Shown in pieces: positions 8,641-18,748 of a DNA stretch of 64,000 nt; the stretch's first letter is position 1; every line of letters begins with the position of its first letter. The notes under the pieces are model-generated. The model saw nothing but the letters and a program-made list of their open reading frames with translations. It ran no database searches and was not told the DNA's origin. Where the stretch lies: the NCBI RefSeq assembly GCF_003206615.1, contig NZ_PZJW01000010.1, forward strand, positions 1 to 64,000, in the 5' to 3' direction. The stretch comes from Salinicola acroporae (GTDB lineage: Bacteria; Pseudomonadota; Gammaproteobacteria; Pseudomonadales; Halomonadaceae). A program made the position numbers and the translations under genes.

Positions 8641-10893
8641 ATGACCATGGATATTCAGGTGGCGGAGGGCGACGTCGAGCGCCTCTCGCTCAAGGAGTAC
8701 ACCGAGAAGGCGTATCTCGATTATTCGATGTACGTGATCCTCGACCGGGCGTTGCCGCACATCGGCGACGGCATGAAGCCGGTGCAGCGGCGTATCGTCT
8801 ACGCCATGCGCGAGCTATCGCTGAACGCCAATGCCAAGTACAAGAAGTCGGCGCGTACCGTCGGCGACGTATTGGGTAAATTCCATCCCCATGGCGACAG
8901 CGCCTGCTACGAGGCGATGGTGCTGATGGCGCAGTCGTTCAGTTACCGCTACCCGCTGGTCGACGGTCAGGGCAACTGGGGAAGTCCGGACGATCCCAAG
9001 TCCTTCGCCGCCATGCGCTATACCGAAGCGCGGCTGTCGCGCTTCTCCGAGACGCTGCTGGCGGAGCTGGGGCAGGGCACCGTCGACTGGACGCCCAATT
9101 TCGACGGCACCATGAACGAACCGGCGGTGCTGCCGTCGCGACTTCCCCACGTGCTGCTCAATGGCGGTACCGGCATTGCCGTCGGCATGGCCACCGATAT
9201 CCCGCCCCACAACGTGGTGGAGGTGGTCGAGGCGACCTGCCACCTGCTGCGCCAACCCGAGGCCAGCGTCGCCGATCTGATGGCGTATCTGCCGGCGCCG
9301 GACTTCCCGACGGATGCCGAGATCATTTCGCCGGCCAGCGATCTGCGCAAGCTCTACGAAACCGGCCGCGGCTCGGTCAAGTTGCGTGCCCGTTACGAGC
9401 GCGAGGACGGCAATATCGTCATCACCGCGGTACCGTACCAGGTCAGCGGGGCCAAGGTGCTGGAGCAGATCGCCGCGCAGATGCAGGCCAAGAAACTGCC
9501 GATGGTGGCGGATCTGCGCGACGAGTCGACCCACGAGACGCCGACCCGGCTGGTGATCGAGCCGCGCTCCAGCCGCATCGATGTCGAGGGGCTGATGGCG
9601 CACCTGTTCGCCACCACCGATCTCGAGAAGAACATCCGTGTCAATCTCAACGTGATCGCTCTCGATGGCCGGCCGCGGGTGATGCCGCTGAACGAGATGC
9701 TCGGCGAATGGCTGATATTCCGGCGTACCACGGTGCGCCGGCGTCTGGAGCACCGCCTCGGCAAGGTCGAGGATCGGCTGCATATCCTCGAAGGCCTGCT
9801 GGTCGCCTACCTCAATATCGACGAAGTGATTCGCATCATTCGCGAGGAGGACGAGCCCAAGCCGGCGCTGATGAGCGCCTTCGGCATCAGCGATCGCCAG
9901 GCTGAGGCGATTCTGGAACTGCGCCTGCGTCATCTCGCCAAGCTCGAGGAGATGAAGATCCGTGGCGAGCAGGATGAACTCGAGGCCGAGCGCAAGCGCC
10001 TGAAGAAGCTGCTGGGCAGCGAGTCGGCCATGACCGATCTGATCGAGGAGGAGCTGCGCGAGGCGGCCGAAAACTACGGCGATGCCCGCCGCTCGCCGCT
10101 GGTCGAGCGTGCCGAGGCCAGGGCGCTTTCCGAGGTCGAGCTGGTCGGCGCCGACCCGGTTACCGTGGTGCTGTCCGAAAAAGGCTGGATCCGGGCCGCC
10201 CGGGGTCACGATATCGATCCCGCCGGACTCTCCTACAAGGCGGGCGACAAGTTCCATCTCGCCGCCCGCGGCAAGACCAACCAGCCGCTGGTACTGCTCG
10301 ATGACAGCGGTCGCAGTTACACCCTCTCCGCGCACAACCTGCCTTCGGCGCGGGGGCAGGGGGAGCCGGTGACCGGGCGAATCAATCCGCCGGCCGGATC
10401 GTCGATGATCGGGCTGATGCTCGATGTGCCCGACGCGCGCTATCTGCTCGCTTCCGATGCCGGCTACGGTTTCGTGGTCAAGCTCGAGGATCTGCTCGGC
10501 AAAAACAAGGCGGGCAAGGCGGTGCTGTCGGTGCCTGCCGGCTGCAACGTGATACCGCCGCAGGCGATTCCCGCGGGCGACAACGTTCGGGTGGCGGTGG
10601 TGTCCAACGAGGGACGGCTGCTGGTTTTCGCTCTGTCCCAATTGCCGGAGATGGCCAAGGGCAAGGGTAACAAGATGATCTCGATCCCCGGTCAGCGGGC
10701 CGCCAATCGCGAGGAGTTCGTGCGCGACCTGGTGTTGCTGCCGGAGGGTGCGGCGCTGATCGTGCACGCCGGCCGGCGCAAGCAGACGTTGAAAGCGGGC
10801 GATCTCGACTACTATGCCGGTGAGCGCGGCCGTCGAGGCAGCAAGCTGGCACGTGGCTTCCAGAAGGTGGACCGGCTCGAGGTCGAGTCCTGA
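8641..10893 (+). CDS. parC: DNA topoisomerase IV subunit A (ParC)
   Basis: DNA cleavage and rejoining subunit of topoisomerase IV. 750 residues: N-terminal winged-helix and tower domains carrying the active-site tyrosine (Tyr127 in [10 protein letters not shown]), then a beta-pinwheel C-terminal domain. The quinolone-resistance region reads [11 protein letters not shown], with Ser87 and Glu91 at the positions equivalent to E. coli Ser80 and Glu84, so no common resistance substitution is present. The MTMD start lies 164 nt after parE, beyond the inverted repeat. An ATG three codons further in is an alternative start. Confidence 0.96.
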   Translation: MTMDIQVAEGDVERLSLKEYTEKAYLDYSMYVILDRALPHIGDGMKPVQRRIVYAMRELSLNANAKYKKSARTVGDVLGKFHPHGDSACYEAMVLMAQSFSYRYPLVDGQGNWGSPDDPKSFAAMRYTEARLSRFSETLLAELGQGTVDWTPNFDGTMNEPAVLPSRLPHVLLNGGTGIAVGMATDIPPHNVVEVVEATCHLLRQPEASVADLMAYLPAPDFPTDAEIISPASDLRKLYETGRGSVKLRARYEREDGNIVITAVPYQVSGAKVLEQIAAQMQAKKLPMVADLRDESTHETPTRLVIEPRSSRIDVEGLMAHLFATTDLEKNIRVNLNVIALDGRPRVMPLNEMLGEWLIFRRTTVRRRLEHRLGKVEDRLHILEGLLVAYLNIDEVIRIIREEDEPKPALMSAFGISDRQAEAILELRLRHLAKLEEMKIRGEQDELEAERKRLKKLLGSESAMTDLIEEELREAAENYGDARRSPLVERAEARALSEVELVGADPVTVVLSEKGWIRAARGHDIDPAGLSYKAGDKFHLAARGKTNQPLVLLDDSGRSYTLSAHNLPSARGQGEPVTGRINPPAGSSMIGLMLDVPDARYLLASDAGYGFVVKLEDLLGKNKAGKAVLSVPAGCNVIPPQAIPAGDNVRVAVVSNEGRLLVFALSQLPEMAKGKGNKMISIPGQRAANREEFVRDLVLLPEGAALIVHAGRRKQTLKAGDLDYYAGERGRRGSKLARGFQKVDRLEVES

Positions 10894-11010
10894 GGGTCAT
10901 GGCCGTCGAGCATTGTCACCAGCGATGAACGACGACGCCCCCTCTGCCATGGTTGACGATTGGTTGAATCTATAAAGAAAGGGCGCCTCCGGGTGCCTCG
11001 TGGGGAAAAG

Positions 11011-12225
11011 ATGTCACAACGTTTTGTGGTGCGAGCCACCGGTCCGGCGCGGCCTGGCCAGACGGCTGCGCTGGGTACGGCACTGGCCAGTGCCAACTGC
11101 CGCCTGCTGGACTTGAGCCAGCACGTCGCCTTCGGTGAGGTGACGCTGGAGGCGCTGGTCGAGACCGCCGACGATCTCGGAGCCGTGCTGCCGACGGCCG
11201 GCGACGTGTTCGGACTGGACTGCCGGGTCGAGAAGGTGTCTGCCGAGAGTGAAGCGCTATGGGCGGACGTGGCCAGGGACGCTCGCTGGGTGCTGACCCT
11301 GATGGCGCCCCGGTTGTCCGCGGAGGTCATGGCGGAAGTCGGTGCGCTGACCGCCGAGCACGGGTTGATCATCGAACGTGTCAAACGGCTGTCCGCCGCG
11401 AGCCAGCTCGACGCGGACGCCTCGCCGGTCGGCGCCGGCGCTTGTCTGGAGTGGCGGCTTGGCGGTGCGATAGACGATTCGGTGTCACTGCGCGAGAAGG
11501 TCCTGGCGCTGAGCGAGCGCTTCGGCGTCGACGTGGCGCTGCAGCGATCGAATGCCTGGCGCCGGCATCGTCGACTGGTCTGTTTCGACATGGATTCGAC
11601 GCTGATCCAGGCTGAGGTCATCGACGAGCTGGCGCGCCGACATGGCGTCTACGAGGAAGTCGCCAGCGTGACCGAGCGTGCCATGCGTGGCGAAATCGAC
11701 TTCCAGCAGAGTTTTCGCGAACGCATGAGCAAGCTCGAGGGCCTGGACGAGTCGGTGTTGGCGGAGATCGCCGAGTCGTTGCCGCTGATGCCAGGGCTGG
11801 AGCGACTGATGCGCTATCTCAAGCGTCTGGGTTACCGGACCGCAATTCTCTCCGGCGGGTTCACCTATTTTGCCCGTCACCTGCAGCAGCGCCTCGGTTT
11901 CGACGAGATCCACGCCAACGAGCTGGTGATCCGCGACGGCAAGGTGACCGGCGAGGTCGCCGAGCCGATCGTCGATGCCGGGCGCAAGGCGATGATGCTC
12001 AGGCAGATCGCCGAGCGCGAGGGGTGGGACCTGGCCCAGACCGTGGCCGTGGGCGATGGCGCCAACGATCTCGAGATGCTGGCGGTGGCGGGCCTCGGCG
12101 TGGCCTTCCACGCCAAGCCGCTGGTGCGTCGGCAGGCACAGCAGTCGGTCTCCACCCTGGGGCTGGATGGCTTGCTCTACCTGCTCGGCTACTCGGAGGC
12201 GGAGCTGGAAACACTGTCGGTCTGA
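11011..12225 (+). CDS. serB: Phosphoserine phosphatase
   Basis: Last step of serine synthesis: O-phosphoserine to L-serine. The ATG at 11011 follows GGGGA and gives 404 residues; an in-frame TTG at 10960 adds a basic non-conserved leader and was rejected. The N-terminal half is an ACT-like regulatory region. The C-terminal HAD domain begins at the catalytic motif FDMDSTLI (nucleophile Asp193, acid/base Asp195), followed by ILSGGFTYF and VGDGANDLEM. This long two-domain form is typical of many gammaproteobacteria. Confidence 0.94.
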   Translation: MSQRFVVRATGPARPGQTAALGTALASANCRLLDLSQHVAFGEVTLEALVETADDLGAVLPTAGDVFGLDCRVEKVSAESEALWADVARDARWVLTLMAPRLSAEVMAEVGALTAEHGLIIERVKRLSAASQLDADASPVGAGACLEWRLGGAIDDSVSLREKVLALSERFGVDVALQRSNAWRRHRRLVCFDMDSTLIQAEVIDELARRHGVYEEVASVTERAMRGEIDFQQSFRERMSKLEGLDESVLAEIAESLPLMPGLERLMRYLKRLGYRTAILSGGFTYFARHLQQRLGFDEIHANELVIRDGKVTGEVAEPIVDAGRKAMMLRQIAEREGWDLAQTVAVGDGANDLEMLAVAGLGVAFHAKPLVRRQAQQSVSTLGLDGLLYLLGYSEAELETLSV

Positions 12226-12238
12226 AAGTGCCTCGACA

Positions 12239-12286
12239 CGATGGATGAACCGGCACGGCATCATCGCCGCACCAGTTCATCCATCG
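12239..12286 (+). terminator. Inverted repeat downstream of serB, possible terminator
   Basis: CGATGGATGAAC (12239-12250) pairs perfectly with GTTCATCCATCG (12275-12286), with two further G-C pairs inside after one mismatch. It lies 14 nt after the serB stop, the right place for a terminator, but no clear T-run follows. Confidence 0.45.
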
Positions 12287-12565
12287 ACTATCCATCCGCG
12301 CCTATCGGCCTGGCCGGTTTTCCAGTGTCTTCCCGCTTCCCCTTTTCTGCGCTTTTCCCCGCCTAGCCACGCTCGTGCTCGCCCTAGATGGCGCTTTTCT
12401 TCGTGGCACTGATCGATCGCGACTGCCCCGTCCGCCTTCTGCCTGCCATCCATCCATGAGATTCCCTTCGTCGTCGGTGATGACGGGCTCGGCTCACGCA
12501 CCGTCGCCGGGATAATGCTCATCGCCATGTCGGCGCAGCGGTTGCAATAACTTCTCAAGTGTAAT

Positions 12566-12610
12566 TTTTTACCACATGCATATGAGAATTAATCCCATTT
12601 GTGGTAAAAA
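12566..12610. promoter_or_regulatory. Perfect 11-bp inverted repeat enclosing a Fur-like box
   Basis: TTTTTACCACA (12566-12576) and TGTGGTAAAAA (12600-12610) are exact reverse complements flanking 23 nt. Inside is TGAGAATTAATCCCA (12583-12597), which matches the 7-1-7 Fur consensus TGATAATNATTATCA at 10 of 14 informative positions. It lies about 70-95 nt upstream of the first siderophore-locus gene, so iron repression through Fur is the natural reading. The outer repeat could be a second operator or an RNA hairpin. Confidence 0.6.
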
Positions 12611-12678
12611 GGCTGCTGTCCAGATTCAGGGACACGGGCTGAGACTTCGACGTCGTAATGTTCAAGGGAAAACATCCA

Positions 12679-13875
12679 ATGGCTTGGTTCACAAGCAACA
12701 AACCGACGCTGCGTGGCAATACCGTGCGCTGGCTGGCACTTTCGGTGGTGGCCGTATCGATGAGCGCGGCCAACCTGATGACCGTGGACAGCGCGCTTGC
12801 ATCGACCCATCCCACCGTGGCCCAGCGCCTCCAGGTGGAGGGCAATCTCTACGAGATCGCCTTCGACCCGCAGCGTCATCAGCTCTATGCGGCGACGATC
12901 GGCAACAAGATCGTCGCCGCCAATGGCAGCCAGCGTGAGGTCAAGCCGGGCATCCTGGTCATGGATGGCGATACTCTCAGTGTCATCCGGCGTATCGAAA
13001 CCGGGGATGTCAGTCCTTTCGGCCTGGCCATCAACGCCGAAACGCGCAAGCTCTATACCACCGACACGCTGGGTGGCGCGGTCGCCGTCTACGATATCGA
13101 CGACGGTGAGCGCACTGCACTGATCCACGCGCCGGAAGGGCAGGCGAGCCACGTGCGTCAGGTGGTGGTCGATCCGGTCCGCGACAAGATCTATGTCAGC
13201 GTGGTGGGTGGCTTTTCTCGCGGTGACGAGCAGGCACCGCCCAGCGCGATCTGGGTGATCGACGGCGAGACCGACACCCTGGCGCAGGTGATCGACAATC
13301 CGGTCCAGATCGCTACCGGACTCGCGCTCGATGCCACTAATCAGCGCCTCTACGTTGCCGACATGGCCAACTCGGAAGTCGCGGAGATCGACCTCGACGA
13401 CGGCGAGGTGCTGCGCACCTTCTCGGCGCAGCCTCCCGCCAAGACGGGGCCACACGCGCCGAGCGTGGAAGAGGGCGCGGGCACCATCAATCTCGAGCTG
13501 GATGCCAAGCGCGGCCTGCTGTACGCGGTCAATCAGAAAGCCGGAGGCGTCGCGGTGATCGACCTCGATTCCGGCGAGATCGTCGACGACATCCAGACCG
13601 GGGCTGGCGCGCTGAGCGCCAAGCTCAATCCGCGCACCGGCGATCTCTTCGTCGCCAACCGGGGCGATGGCACCATCGCGGTCGTCGACGGCGACACGCG
13701 CCAGGTCAGTGCGTATCTCCCCGGTGGTACCTACCCGCAAACCGTTGCCATCGCCCCGGAGCGCGGCGACGTCTATGTCAGTAACAAGGCAAAGGGCCGT
13801 GGACGCGGCGCGGCCGACGACGTGCCGACACCGTTCGAGCCCGGTGGCAATACCGTCATTCGCATCGAGCCCTGA
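12679..13875 (+). CDS. Secreted YncE-like beta-propeller protein
   Basis: Predicted periplasmic seven-bladed beta-propeller of the YncE/YVTN type. E. coli yncE is Fur-regulated and sits beside a TonB-dependent receptor gene; its biochemical role is not settled. The ATG at 12679 is preceded by AAGGGA at good spacing, unlike the ATG at 12658. A basic start and hydrophobic segment (LALSVVAVSMSAANLMTV) followed by SALA indicate a signal peptide. Repeated blade motifs include LYEIAFDPQRHQLYAAT, FGLAINAETRKLYTTD, GLALDATNQRLYVAD and AKLNPRTGDLFVANR. It is the first gene after the Fur-like box, 106 nt before the exporter gene. A role in siderophore or iron handling is inference from position. Confidence 0.75.
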   Translation: MAWFTSNKPTLRGNTVRWLALSVVAVSMSAANLMTVDSALASTHPTVAQRLQVEGNLYEIAFDPQRHQLYAATIGNKIVAANGSQREVKPGILVMDGDTLSVIRRIETGDVSPFGLAINAETRKLYTTDTLGGAVAVYDIDDGERTALIHAPEGQASHVRQVVVDPVRDKIYVSVVGGFSRGDEQAPPSAIWVIDGETDTLAQVIDNPVQIATGLALDATNQRLYVADMANSEVAEIDLDDGEVLRTFSAQPPAKTGPHAPSVEEGAGTINLELDAKRGLLYAVNQKAGGVAVIDLDSGEIVDDIQTGAGALSAKLNPRTGDLFVANRGDGTIAVVDGDTRQVSAYLPGGTYPQTVAIAPERGDVYVSNKAKGRGRGAADDVPTPFEPGGNTVIRIEP

Positions 13876-13981
13876 TCGCAAGCAGTGCGCTGCGTGGCCG
13901 ACTTTCTGCGAGCCGGCCCACTTTTCATCGATGGCTCGCAGTCTTCGCGGCGAGCCATCTCACCACCCCCGGAAGGTATCC

Positions 13982-15235
13982 ATGTCGGGAACGCCATCCC
14001 ACTCTGCCGCCACCCAGGTCGCTGATGAGGCGATGAGTTTCGTGCCCGCTCCCATCGGCCTGAACGCAGTCGCCTTCGTTGCCCTGGCGGGCACCATGGC
14101 GATGATGGCCTTCGTCGCGGTCATTGGACCGTTGACCCGTCTACTGGGGCTATCCGAGTGGCACGCAGGGTTGTCGATCACCGCCGCCGGTGCGTTGTGG
14201 ATGCTGTCGGCGCGGCGGTGGGGCGAATACAGCGACCGCGTCGGCAGGCGACGTGTCCTCATGATCGCACTGGCGTGCTTTACCATCATCTGCGCTTTGC
14301 TTGCCGTTTTCGTCGACCGTGCCCTGGAAAATCCGCCAAGCGTCATCGTCTCGGTGACCGTGATCGTCGGTGCGCGAGCGCTGATCGGGCTCGTCTATGC
14401 CGCTGTGCCGCCGAGCGCAGCGGCTCATATTGCCGACCAGGTCGCGCCCGATCGCCGGACCAGTGCGATGGCACGACTCGGCGCGGCCAATGCCATTGGC
14501 ATGGTCGTCGGTCCCATGATCGCCGGCTGGATCGCCATCTACGACCTGTCGGTAGTGCTCTACGTCGCCACGCTGCTGCCACTGGTGTCACTGCTGTTGG
14601 TCGGTTGGCGGCTACCCGATGCCCGCCGGCCGGCATCACGTACGCCAGCCAAAACTGCCGTGGGCTGGTGGGACGGGCGTCTGCGCCTGCCGATCTACGC
14701 CACCTTCGTCACCGTGATCTCGGTGACCGTGACACAAGTGACGATCGGCTTTTTCGCCATCGATCGTCTCGCGCTCTCCGCAGCGGATGGCGCTCGCGTC
14801 GCCGGCTTCGCGCTCACTGCCGTCGGTGGCGGCCTGATCGTGTCGCAGTGGTCGATGACGCGACTCACCTGGCCACCATGGCGCTGGCTGTTGCTGGGCG
14901 CGCTGCTTGCCAGCATCGGGTTCGCCGCCGTCTCGCTGATCGTCGCGCAGTGGCAGCTTTTCGCAGCCTACGCGATCGCCGGTGTGGGTATGGGGCTGAT
15001 TCGGCCCGCGCTACAGGCGATGGCCGCCAACGCGGTCGAGGCGCACGAGCAGGGCGCGGCGGCGGGGCTGGTCGCATCCATTCAGGGTATCGGCATGGTC
15101 GTCGGTCCGCTGGCTGGCACCGTGCTCTATCGCTGGTCGCCCAGCGCTCCTTATCTTCTCGTCGGCGTGTTGTTGTTGGGTCTTGCGATTGCCGCATGGC
15201 GGCATCGCGTCAGTTCAGTGGGAGAAACGTCATGA
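13982..15235 (+). CDS. MFS transporter, probable catechol siderophore exporter (EntS-like)
   Basis: Major facilitator with about 12 membrane segments, 417 residues. The start at 13982 has a strong GGAAGGT ribosome-binding site; longer upstream reading would overlap the beta-propeller gene in another frame. The MFS loop 2-3 motif appears as GEYSDRVGRRRVLM. Its stop overlaps the entC start (ATGA), so it is translated with the biosynthesis genes, which argues for export of their product across the inner membrane, as EntS does for enterobactin. Family assignment is firm; the substrate is inferred. Confidence 0.85.
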   Translation: MSGTPSHSAATQVADEAMSFVPAPIGLNAVAFVALAGTMAMMAFVAVIGPLTRLLGLSEWHAGLSITAAGALWMLSARRWGEYSDRVGRRRVLMIALACFTIICALLAVFVDRALENPPSVIVSVTVIVGARALIGLVYAAVPPSAAAHIADQVAPDRRTSAMARLGAANAIGMVVGPMIAGWIAIYDLSVVLYVATLLPLVSLLLVGWRLPDARRPASRTPAKTAVGWWDGRLRLPIYATFVTVISVTVTQVTIGFFAIDRLALSAADGARVAGFALTAVGGGLIVSQWSMTRLTWPPWRWLLLGALLASIGFAAVSLIVAQWQLFAAYAIAGVGMGLIRPALQAMAANAVEAHEQGAAAGLVASIQGIGMVVGPLAGTVLYRWSPSAPYLLVGVLLLGLAIAAWRHRVSSVGETS

Positions 15236-16416
15236 CAGTCGTGTCACCCCGTCGCGGTGGCGACGTAACGCCAGTACACACTCACGAAGCAACCTTCATG
15301 CTTCGCGCCAGCCAGCATCATCTGAAGACCCGTGGGCGTCGCGCTCAGCTCCCCCGCGGCCCGGCGACCACCTTGGGCAGCCGGGTGCATGCCTTCTTTG
15401 CCCAAGCCTATCCTGGTCCGGCGCTGCTGGTCGGTGCCATGCCGTTCGATCGCAACGCCGAGGATGCGCTTTATCAGCCTGACGCGGTGTTACCGGCATC
15501 TTCGACGGTGTCTGCCGTGGCGCCGGCGCTCTCCGGCGCGCCGGTGGCCGAACCCAGTCCCGATGGCTACGCCGAGATGGTGGCACGCTGCGTCACGCGC
15601 CTGCGTGATGACGAATCCACCCTGAGCAAGGCGGTCCTGGCACGCAGCCTGCGGTTCGAGGCGCGGGCTCCGGTCGATCCGCTGGCGCTGGCCGGCTGCC
15701 TGGAGCGTGATCCCAGTGTCACGACCTATGCCGTGCCTTTGCCGGTGAATGCCGGCGACGCCCCTGCCTGGTTGGTGGGTGCGTCGCCGGAGTTGCTGCT
15801 TTCTCGGCGCGGTCTCAGCGTGACGTCTCACCCGTTGGCTGGCTCGGCGCGACGCTCGAGCGATCCCGAGGAGGATGCGCAAATCGCCCGTGCGCTACAG
15901 GCCTCGACCAAGGATCTGACCGAGCACCGCTATGTGGTCGACGCGATCGTCGATGCGCTAACGCCGCTCTGTAGCGAGCTGGAGGCCCCGGATGTGCCGA
16001 CGCTGCACGCCACCGAGACCATGTGGCATCTGGGCTCGCGAATCGAGGGCAGGCTCAAGTCGCCCGCGCCCTCCAGCGCCGAGCTTGCGGGTTTGCTGCA
16101 TCCGACACCGGCGGTTTGCGGCACGCCGCGACAAACCGCGATGGAGGTGATTCAGTCGCTGGAGCCCATCGAACGCGGTTTCTATGCCGGTGCCGTGGGT
16201 TGGGTCGACGCGCAGGGTGACGGTGACTGGTACGTCGCGATTCGCTGTGCCCACGTACAGGGGAAGCATCTGCGTCTGTTCGCCGGGGCCGGCATCGTCA
16301 CCGACTCGACGCCGGCGCTGGAGGTCGAGGAGACCGCGGCCAAGTTCATGGCGCTGCTGCACGCGCTCGGCATCGAGGAGGTCACGACACGCCGTGACGC
16401 CGTCTCCGCCCGATGA
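15232..16416 (+). CDS. entC: Isochorismate synthase (EntC/DhbC type)
   Basis: Converts chorismate to isochorismate, the first committed step to 2,3-dihydroxybenzoate. 394 residues with chorismate-binding signatures: the general-base lysine (Lys133 in [12 protein letters not shown]), HPLAGSARR, the [13 protein letters not shown] loop, [11 protein letters not shown] and GAGIV near the C-terminus. Start overlaps the exporter stop by 4 nt and its own stop overlaps entE by 4 nt. No pyruvate-lyase fusion is seen, consistent with isochorismate rather than salicylate synthesis, and the downstream isochorismatase and dehydrogenase genes support this. Confidence 0.92.
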   Translation: MTVVSPRRGGDVTPVHTHEATFMLRASQHHLKTRGRRAQLPRGPATTLGSRVHAFFAQAYPGPALLVGAMPFDRNAEDALYQPDAVLPASSTVSAVAPALSGAPVAEPSPDGYAEMVARCVTRLRDDESTLSKAVLARSLRFEARAPVDPLALAGCLERDPSVTTYAVPLPVNAGDAPAWLVGASPELLLSRRGLSVTSHPLAGSARRSSDPEEDAQIARALQASTKDLTEHRYVVDAIVDALTPLCSELEAPDVPTLHATETMWHLGSRIEGRLKSPAPSSAELAGLLHPTPAVCGTPRQTAMEVIQSLEPIERGFYAGAVGWVDAQGDGDWYVAIRCAHVQGKHLRLFAGAGIVTDSTPALEVEETAAKFMALLHALGIEEVTTRRDAVSAR

Positions 16417-18113
16417 CTTATCTACCCACCGTCAAGGTCAATGATCGCATGAGCCTTCAACACGATGGCCGCCTGCCGCTGCGCCAGGTGTGGCCTGACG
16501 CGCTCGTCGAGCGCTACCGCGCTGCCGGTTACTGGCGCGGCGAGACCTTCCCCGGCTTTCTGCGCGAGCGTGCGCGCGACTGTGCCGACGATGTTGCCCT
16601 GGTGGCCGGTGAGTCACGCTATACCTACGCCGAATTGTGGCGGGAGTCCGGGCGTATCGGCGCCGGTCTGCTCGCGCTCGGCCTCGTGCCGGGGGACCGC
16701 GTCCTGGTGCAGCTTGGCAATGTCGCCGAATTCGTGCTCACCGTCTGCGGGCTGTTCCGCGCCGGGTTGATTCCGGTCTATTCACTGCCGGCGCATCGGC
16801 TCACCGAGATCGTCCATTTCGCACGCAAGTCCGAGGCCAGCGCCTACGTGACGGCGGAGCGTTACGAGGGATTCGACTACCGAACGCTGGCGCGGGAATT
16901 GCGTACCGAAGTAACGGCAATCGCGCATGTGGTCGTCGCCGGAGCCGCCGAGGAATTCAACGCGCTGGATGCGCTGGGCGGTGACGAGGATAGCCTGCCG
17001 GGCGATCCCGATCCGCAGTCCGTCGCCTTCCTGCAGATATCCGGCGGCAGTACCGGACTCTCCAAATTGATCCCCCGGACCCATGATGACTACATCTACT
17101 CGTTTCGCGCCAGTAACGAGATCTGCGGCATTGACCGGGACAGTGTCTATCTCGTTGCGCTGCCGGTGGCGCACAATTTCCCCGCCAGCTCGCCGGGCTG
17201 GCTCGGCGCGCTCTACACCGGTGCCCGGGTGGTGCTGAGCCCTGGTCCAAGCACGGCGCAGGCCTTTCCGCTGATCGAACGGGAAGGCGTCACCAGCGTC
17301 GGTCTGGTACCGCCGTTGGCCTTGCTATGGGCCGATGCCGCCGCCTCCACCCAGTACGATCTCTCAAGCTTGCAGGTGATGCAGGTCGGCGGCGCCAAAC
17401 TGTTACCGGAAGCGGCCCGGCGGCTGAGAGAGAAGCTCGATTGTCAATTGCAGCAGGTCTTCGGCATGGCCGAGGGGCTGGTCAACTACACCCGCCTCGA
17501 CGATCCCGACGACATCGTGCTCGAGACTCAGGGGCGGCCGATCAGCGCAGACGACGAGGTACTGATCGTCGATGACCAGGGTAACCCGGTGCCCGAGGGC
17601 AGTGCAGGGCATCTGCTGGTGCGCGGCCCCTACACCATCCGTGGCTATCACAACGACGACTCCGCCAACGCACGCAGCTTCACCGTCGATGGGTTCTACC
17701 GCACCGGTGACATGGTGCAGCGCCTCGAGGGTGGCTATCTGGTGGTACAGGGGCGTGCCACCGACCACATCAACCGCGCTGGCGAGAAAATCTCGGCCGA
17801 AGAGATCGAGGACCATCTGCTCGCCCATCCGGCGGTGTTCGACGCTGCCGTAGTCTCGATTCCCGACGCGTACCTGGGCGAGCGCAGCTGCGCCTTCGTC
17901 ATCGCCCGTGGTGAACGCTCGCGCGCGGTCGAGCTCAAGCGCTGGGTGCGCGAGCGCGGTCTGGCCGCCTTCAAGGTGCCCGACCAGGTCGTCTTCGTCG
18001 ACGCCTTCGGCACCACCGCCGTGGGCAAAGTGAGCCGGCGCGAGCTGCGCGCCAGACTACGCGAGCGCTTTCTCGACGAGAGCGATGCCGTCGATCGACA
18101 GGAGACACGTTGA
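16413..18113 (+). CDS. entE: 2,3-dihydroxybenzoate-AMP ligase (EntE)
   Basis: Stand-alone adenylation enzyme that activates 2,3-dihydroxybenzoate and loads it on the aryl carrier protein. 566 residues aligned end to end with EntE: the core A3 loop ISGGSTG (from Ile209) followed by [10 protein letters not shown], then [25 protein letters not shown] and a C-terminal lysine in [12 protein letters not shown]. The ATG at 16413 overlaps entC; an ATG at 16449 is possible and would remove a short non-conserved leader. Translationally coupled to the isochorismatase gene (TGATG). Confidence 0.93.
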   Translation: MTYLPTVKVNDRMSLQHDGRLPLRQVWPDALVERYRAAGYWRGETFPGFLRERARDCADDVALVAGESRYTYAELWRESGRIGAGLLALGLVPGDRVLVQLGNVAEFVLTVCGLFRAGLIPVYSLPAHRLTEIVHFARKSEASAYVTAERYEGFDYRTLARELRTEVTAIAHVVVAGAAEEFNALDALGGDEDSLPGDPDPQSVAFLQISGGSTGLSKLIPRTHDDYIYSFRASNEICGIDRDSVYLVALPVAHNFPASSPGWLGALYTGARVVLSPGPSTAQAFPLIEREGVTSVGLVPPLALLWADAAASTQYDLSSLQVMQVGGAKLLPEAARRLREKLDCQLQQVFGMAEGLVNYTRLDDPDDIVLETQGRPISADDEVLIVDDQGNPVPEGSAGHLLVRGPYTIRGYHNDDSANARSFTVDGFYRTGDMVQRLEGGYLVVQGRATDHINRAGEKISAEEIEDHLLAHPAVFDAAVVSIPDAYLGERSCAFVIARGERSRAVELKRWVRERGLAAFKVPDQVVFVDAFGTTAVGKVSRRELRARLRERFLDESDAVDRQETR

Positions 18114-18748
18114 TGGGACTTCCGACCATACCGGCCTATACGCTGCCGGGGCGGGAAGATCTGCCCGAGCCACGCGCGCCTTGGCAACCGCAGTCGCAAC
18201 GCCTGGCGTTGCTGGTGCATGACATGCAGCGTTACTTCCTGGCCGCCTACCAGGCCGATTCCGCGCCGCTGGCACCGGCGATCGCCAACATCGCGCGGCT
18301 CCTCTTGCATTGCCGCGAGCGTGATATCCCCGTCTTCTATACCGCCCAACAGGGCAATCAGGACCGTCGCGATCGGGGCCTGCAGGCGGATCTGTGGGGG
18401 CCGGGCATGCAGGCGATCGACCAGCACGAGGCGATCGTCGCCGAGCTCGCACCTAGCCCGGACGACCAAGTGCTGGTCAAACACCGCTACAGCGCCTTCC
18501 AGCGCAGCAACCTGGAAACCCTGATGCGAGTGCGTCAACGCGATCAGTTGCTGATCACCGGCGTCTACGCCCACATCGGCTGTACCGCTACCGCCGTCGA
18601 AGCCTTCCAGCGCGATATCGAGCCGTTCCTCGCCGCCGATGCGCTGGCCGATTTCTCGCGCGCCGACCACGACCAGGCACTGCGCTGGGTGGCTCGAACC
18701 TGCGGCGTGTCAATGACTACCGATGACCTGCTGGAGATTCTGCAATGA
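18113..18748 (+). CDS. entB: Isochorismatase without carrier domain
   Basis: Hydrolyses isochorismate to 2,3-dihydro-2,3-dihydroxybenzoate and pyruvate. 211 residues with the cysteine-hydrolase-like triad visible: Asp37 (LVHDMQ), Lys123 (VKHRYSAF) and Cys157 (AHIGCTATA). In E. coli EntB and Bacillus DhbB this domain is fused to an aryl carrier domain; here the protein ends after the hydrolase and the carrier is the next, separate gene with a 4-nt overlap. ATG at 18113 overlaps the entE stop by one base. Confidence 0.9.
   Translation: MGLPTIPAYTLPGREDLPEPRAPWQPQSQRLALLVHDMQRYFLAAYQADSAPLAPAIANIARLLLHCRERDIPVFYTAQQGNQDRRDRGLQADLWGPGMQAIDQHEAIVAELAPSPDDQVLVKHRYSAFQRSNLETLMRVRQRDQLLITGVYAHIGCTATAVEAFQRDIEPFLAADALADFSRADHDQALRWVARTCGVSMTTDDLLEILQ

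Larger units (their letters stand above)
12226..12678. other. Gene-free stretch between serB and the siderophore locus
   Basis: About 450 nt with no credible gene. It holds, in order, an inverted repeat just after serB, about 280 nt of unremarkable sequence, and the promoter region of the beta-propeller gene with a Fur-like box nested in an 11-bp inverted repeat. The distal part is clearly more AT-rich than the surroundings, as expected for a promoter. Confidence 0.7.

Noticed and set aside
8641-9100. Quinolone resistance mutation in parC
   Set aside because: The equivalents of Ser80 and Glu84 are Ser87 and Glu91, i.e. wild type.
8815-10767. 650-codon open frame on the minus strand opposite parC
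   Set aside because: Low-complexity His/Gln/Arg-rich product, complement of the well-conserved ParC frame; GC-rich codon bias keeps antisense frames open.
10953-10976. TTGACG and TATAAA upstream of serB as a sigma-70 promoter
   Set aside because: The spacing is only 12 nt, too short for a normal promoter; not listed as a feature.
14158-15231. N-terminal extension of the entC frame through the exporter gene
   Set aside because: The extension is the out-of-frame reading of the MFS gene; the ATG at 15232 overlapping the exporter stop gives a normal-length EntC.
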